Source: Streptomyces sp. A1277 (lineage in GTDB: Bacteria; Actinomycetota; Actinomycetes; Streptomycetales; Streptomycetaceae). From it: DNA of 64,000 nt. Below the pieces are notes generated by a model. The model had not been told where the DNA came from. It did not search any database and was given only the letters and a program-made list of their open reading frames with translations. Location of the stretch: assembly GCF_004795015.1 (NCBI RefSeq), contig NZ_SSBI01000015.1, forward strand, positions 1-64,000, read 5' to 3'. Position numbers and translations under genes: made by a program. Shown piece after piece: positions 60,973-64,000 of the stretch (positions within the stretch are counted from its first letter, which is position 1; every line of letters starts with the position of its first letter).

Positions 60973-62088
60973 ATGCAGTCCTCGGACCTGAAAGACCTGA
61001 AGATCGCGATCGTCGGCGCAGGATACGGCGGTGCGGCGGCGGCCAAGGCCCTCAGCCTGCTCGGGGCGGACGTCACCGTCTACGAGCAGGCGAACCGGAC
61101 CCGGGAGGTCGGCGCCGGCATCGGCCTGCGCCCCGTCACCATGAACCGGTTCCGCCAGTGGGGGATCTTCGACGCGATCGCCCGGGTCAGCTCGCCCAGC
61201 GAGTACTTCGAGATCCTCACCGCCACCGGCGACCCGATCATGAAGGAGGCGTGGCCGGCCGACGGCGAGCAGACCCACACGCACCTGATCCACCGCGGCG
61301 ACTTCATCGAGGCCCTGCTCGGTGTGCTGCCCGAGGGCATGGTGCGCCTCGGCCACCGGCTGGAGCGCGTCGAGGACAAGGGCGACAGCTCGGTCCTGAC
61401 CTTCGCGGGCGGCGCGACCGTCGAGGCAGACCTCGTCGTCGGCGCCGACGGCATCAAGTCGGTCGTGCGGCAGCAACTGTTCAGCGACAAGGGCCCGGTG
61501 TTCTCCGGCGAGCACGCCTACCGCGCCGTCATCTCCGTGGACGACGCCCACGGCATGGTCACCGACGACAACCTGCGCATGTACATCGGCCGCGGCACGA
61601 AGATCTATCTGCTGCCGCTGCGCCACCGTGACCAGGTGTCCTTCGACATCACCGCCCTGTGCCCGGACGGCACCTGGACGCCGCAGGTCACCAAGGAGGA
61701 CATGCTGCGCACGGTCGAGGGCTTCGACGAGCGCCTGGTGGCCATCACGCGCGGCCTCGACATGGACACCGTGAACATCCGCGCCGTCTACGACATCGAC
61801 CCGGTCGACACCTGGCACTCGGACTCCGTCGTCCTCGTCGGCGACGCCGCGCACTCGATGCTCCACCACCAGGGCCAGGGCGCCAACTCCGCCATCGAGG
61901 ACGCCGGCGCGCTCGCCGACGCCCTGCGCCGGGCGGACTCCCTGAAGCAGGGCCTCGCCCTGTACCAGGCCACCCGCAAGCCGGTGACCGACCAGCTCCA
62001 GGCCGTCTCGCGGCAGGGCTGGACCGAGGACGAGATCAACGACGTCTTCCCCGGGCAGAAGCCCGCGGCCACCGCGACGAAGGACTGA
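60973..62088 (+). CDS. FAD-dependent monooxygenase
   Basis: 371 residues. IAIVGAGYGGAAAAKALSLL binds FAD; REVGAGIGLRPVTMNRFRQW, the DG motif VVGADGIKSVVRQQL and the second motif VLVGDAAHSMLHHQGQGANS follow. It belongs to the salicylate-hydroxylase-like group A monooxygenases. It is 12 bp after the phosphotriesterase gene and 5 bp before the alpha/beta hydrolase gene, so all act in one operon. The substrate cannot be deduced. Confidence 0.9.
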   Translation: MQSSDLKDLKIAIVGAGYGGAAAAKALSLLGADVTVYEQANRTREVGAGIGLRPVTMNRFRQWGIFDAIARVSSPSEYFEILTATGDPIMKEAWPADGEQTHTHLIHRGDFIEALLGVLPEGMVRLGHRLERVEDKGDSSVLTFAGGATVEADLVVGADGIKSVVRQQLFSDKGPVFSGEHAYRAVISVDDAHGMVTDDNLRMYIGRGTKIYLLPLRHRDQVSFDITALCPDGTWTPQVTKEDMLRTVEGFDERLVAITRGLDMDTVNIRAVYDIDPVDTWHSDSVVLVGDAAHSMLHHQGQGANSAIEDAGALADALRRADSLKQGLALYQATRKPVTDQLQAVSRQGWTEDEINDVFPGQKPAATATKD

Positions 62089-62093
62089 GAACC

Positions 62094-63017
62094 ATGCCGC
62101 TGCACCCCGAGATCGCCAAGTTCCTCGCCACCCTCCCGCCCCCGCCCCAGGGCCCGCTCGACCCGGTCGCGATGCGCGCCGCCGAAGAGGCACACGTACC
62201 CCCCGTCGAGGAGCGCCTGCCGCAGTTCGCGGTGGAGGACCTGACCGCGCACACCGTCTCCGGTGACGTGCCGGTGCGCGTCTACACGCCCGCCGCCGCG
62301 GACAGCCACGGCCTGCTCGTCTACTTCCACGGGGGAGCGTTCTTCCTCGGCAGCCTGGAGACCCACGACCAGGTCGCCCGCTCGCTGGCCAAGGAGACCG
62401 GGCTGAAGGTCGTCTCCGTGGGCTACCGCCGGGCGCCCGAGGCCGCCTTCCCGGCCGGTCTCGACGACTGCTACGCCGTGACCCGGTGGGCCGCCGAGAA
62501 GGGCGAGAGCCTGGGCTGGGACGGCACGACCCTCGCCCTCGCCGGCGACAGCTCCGGCGGCACCTTCGTCGCCGCCGTCGCGGCCCGGGCGCACGACGAG
62601 GGCTTCGACCGGATCACCCACCAGATCCTCTACTATCCCTCGCTCGACCTGGACTTCGACGAGGGCCGGTACACCTCGCTGCGGGAGAACGCGGTCGGCT
62701 ACGGCCTGGAGACGGCCGGTCTCAAGCCGTTCAACGCCTTCTACCTCGGCAGCGGCGCTGATCCGGCGGACCCGCTGGTCTCCCCGGTCAAGCGGAAGGA
62801 CCTGAGCGGGCTGCCGCCGGCCCTGGTCGTCACCGCCGAGTTCGACCCCATGCGCGACGAGGGTGAACTCTACGGCCGACGCCTGCGGGAGGCCGGCGCA
62901 GCGGCGACGGTGAGCCGGTACGAGGGCGCCGGCCACGGATTCGTCCAGCACTTCTCCTGGATCCCCGAGTACCACCGGGTCTTCACCGAGACCCGCGACT
63001 TCCTCGCCCGCCGCTGA
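62094..63017 (+). CDS. Alpha/beta hydrolase, hormone-sensitive-lipase type
   Basis: 307 residues. Oxyanion hole GLLVYFHGGAFFLGS, nucleophile Ser in LALAGDSSGGTFVAAV, Asp in TAEFDPMRDEGE and His in GAGHGFVQHFSW give the HSL-family triad. These esterases act on short acyl esters and lactones. The ATG at 62094 fits the family N-terminus (MPLHPEIAKFLATL). It lies within the PTE-monooxygenase operon. Confidence 0.92.
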   Translation: MPLHPEIAKFLATLPPPPQGPLDPVAMRAAEEAHVPPVEERLPQFAVEDLTAHTVSGDVPVRVYTPAAADSHGLLVYFHGGAFFLGSLETHDQVARSLAKETGLKVVSVGYRRAPEAAFPAGLDDCYAVTRWAAEKGESLGWDGTTLALAGDSSGGTFVAAVAARAHDEGFDRITHQILYYPSLDLDFDEGRYTSLRENAVGYGLETAGLKPFNAFYLGSGADPADPLVSPVKRKDLSGLPPALVVTAEFDPMRDEGELYGRRLREAGAAATVSRYEGAGHGFVQHFSWIPEYHRVFTETRDFLARR

Positions 63018-63054
63018 ACCGGCCCTGGCCGCGCACAAGTTCGGAAGGAGGACC

Positions 63055-64000
63055 ATGACACACGAGGTCACCGTCCACCCCCTGGTCTCACCGTGGGGCC
63101 GGTTCGGTCTGTACAGCTTCTTCATCGACGCTCCCGAACCGGCGATCGTCGACACCGGGATCGCCACCTCGCCCGCCGAGGGCATGGCCCCCGCGCTGGA
63201 GGGGATGGGGCGCCGCATCGAGGACGTGCGCTGGATCCTGCTGACGCATGGGCACATCGACCACGTCGGCGGAGCGCACGCCCTGTGGGAACTCACCGGC
63301 CGGCGAGCACGGGTGGTGATCCACGAGGCCGACGCACCGATGCTCCGCTCCCGGCGGGCGCACGTGGACGAGTACCGGGGTGGACGCGGCCGGTACCTCC
63401 GCGACTCCCAGGGCGAGGCCAAGGTGGCGGCGGCCGCGAACGCCGTCATCTCCGGTGAGATGGAGCCCACCCTGCTCGTCAAGGGCGGAGAGACGTTTTC
63501 CCTCGGCGGCGACGTCACCGTATCGGTGCACGCGGTCCCGGGTCACACCCCTGGGTCGGTCGCCTACGTTCTCGACGGACAGCGCTCGGCCTTCGTCGGT
63601 GACGCCGTGCAGGTCCACGGCGCCGCCAACGGCTTTCCCGGCTACACCGACCCGTCCGCCTACCACGCCGGCCTGAAACACCTGCGCGATGAGATCCGAC
63701 CGCACCACCTCTACCTCGGGCACCCCTACCGGCGGGCCGACGGCACCCCGTACGGCGTCGAACTCGACGAGGTGCAGGCCCGGGAGGCCATCGACCAGAG
63801 CCTCGCCGCCGAGGACCGCGTCGCCGAGGCCGCCCGCCGCTGCCTGGAGGCCGGCCTCATGGAGACGGACTCCCCGTACTCGCCCTTCGCCGGGGCCGCC
63901 GAGGAACTCGGTTACACCGGCGACCCCACGCTCGAACCGTCGCCGTTCTTCACCTCGATGCACGGCTACCGCACGCGTGACCGTGACGCGCACCACAGGA
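63055..64000 (+). CDS. Metallo-beta-lactamase-fold hydrolase (cut by window edge)
   Basis: At least 315 residues; the frame runs out of the window without a stop. Zinc motif ILLTHGHIDHVGGAHALWEL (HxHxDH), later HAVPGHTPGSVAY, FVGDAVQVHG and YLGHPYRRADGTPYGV. ATG 63055 has GGAAGGAGG upstream. The family includes lactonases, glyoxalase II and thioesterases; in this operon a lactonase or thioesterase role is likely. Confidence 0.9.
   Translation, partial: MTHEVTVHPLVSPWGRFGLYSFFIDAPEPAIVDTGIATSPAEGMAPALEGMGRRIEDVRWILLTHGHIDHVGGAHALWELTGRRARVVIHEADAPMLRSRRAHVDEYRGGRGRYLRDSQGEAKVAAAANAVISGEMEPTLLVKGGETFSLGGDVTVSVHAVPGHTPGSVAYVLDGQRSAFVGDAVQVHGAANGFPGYTDPSAYHAGLKHLRDEIRPHHLYLGHPYRRADGTPYGVELDEVQAREAIDQSLAAEDRVAEAARRCLEAGLMETDSPYSPFAGAAEELGYTGDPTLEPSPFFTSMHGYRTRDRDAHHR

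Noticed and set aside
59719-62193. 824-codon minus-strand frame
   Set aside because: Antisense to two well-supported genes (phosphotriesterase and monooxygenase); Gly/Val/Asp-rich shadow protein.

Overview
The window looks like chromosome of a Streptomyces-type actinomycete. GC content and third-codon-position GC are very high, GTG and TTG starts are frequent, genes are commonly coupled by 1-4 nt overlaps, and one catabolic enzyme is a mycothiol-dependent isomerase, a cofactor restricted to actinobacteria. It has two halves: an accessory defence island (about 0.5-28.2 kb) and an aromatic/lactone catabolic region (about 31-64 kb), separated and bordered by gene relics and transposase fragments.

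Defence island. On the minus strand, reading from 22.8 kb down to 0.5 kb: a DUF262 (GmrSD-type) protein and a CBS-plus-HEPN-like protein coupled by a 4-nt overlap; a cytosolic Hanks-type Ser/Thr kinase; then a tightly overlapping four-gene core of SNF2 helicase, giant N6-adenine methylase, a 2282-residue helicase-DUF1998-nuclease-like protein, and a UvrD helicase with a RelE-like N-terminus. The core resembles class 1 DISARM with drmA and drmB merged. The adjacent kinase recalls PglW of Pgl/BREX type 2. Next come decayed genes (23-24.4 kb), a PH-like/Mrr restriction endonuclease, and a reverse transcriptase fused to an ImmA/IrrE-like HExxH peptidase. Directly upstream of the RT lies a predicted 183-nt structured RNA closed by a 19-bp stem with four internal hairpins and a well-placed -10 box. 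This looks like a retron with a peptidase effector and is the most exciting item here.

Spacer regions. 28.2-31.0 kb holds an ATPase relic, one hypothetical gene, a 15-bp-stem hairpin and a perfect 36-bp palindrome.

Catabolic region. (A) 31-49.3 kb: flavin hydroxylases, two DUF3500 proteins, a RidA-like deaminase, FAH-family enzymes, an HpaH-like hydratase, an HpaI-like aldolase, an RraA-like aldolase, an amidohydrolase, a sugar-type ABC importer, and MarR and GntR regulators. No extradiol or intradiol ring-cleavage dioxygenase is present, so the pathway is not a standard one. (B) 49.6-56.9 kb: an IclR-controlled 3-hydroxybenzoate/gentisate operon (gentisate dioxygenase, fumarylpyruvate hydrolase, maleylpyruvate isomerase, 3-hydroxybenzoate 6-hydroxylase) running by overlapping codons into pcaF-pcaI-pcaJ-like genes. 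(C) 57.6-58.8 kb: a TetR regulator followed by a decayed LysR/ferredoxin reductase/ferredoxin/P450 cassette. (D) 58.98-64 kb: two phosphotriesterase-family paralogues (one lacking every metal ligand), a flavin monooxygenase, an HSL-type alpha/beta hydrolase and a metallo-beta-lactamase-fold hydrolase cut by the window edge. No tRNA, rRNA or CRISPR array was seen.
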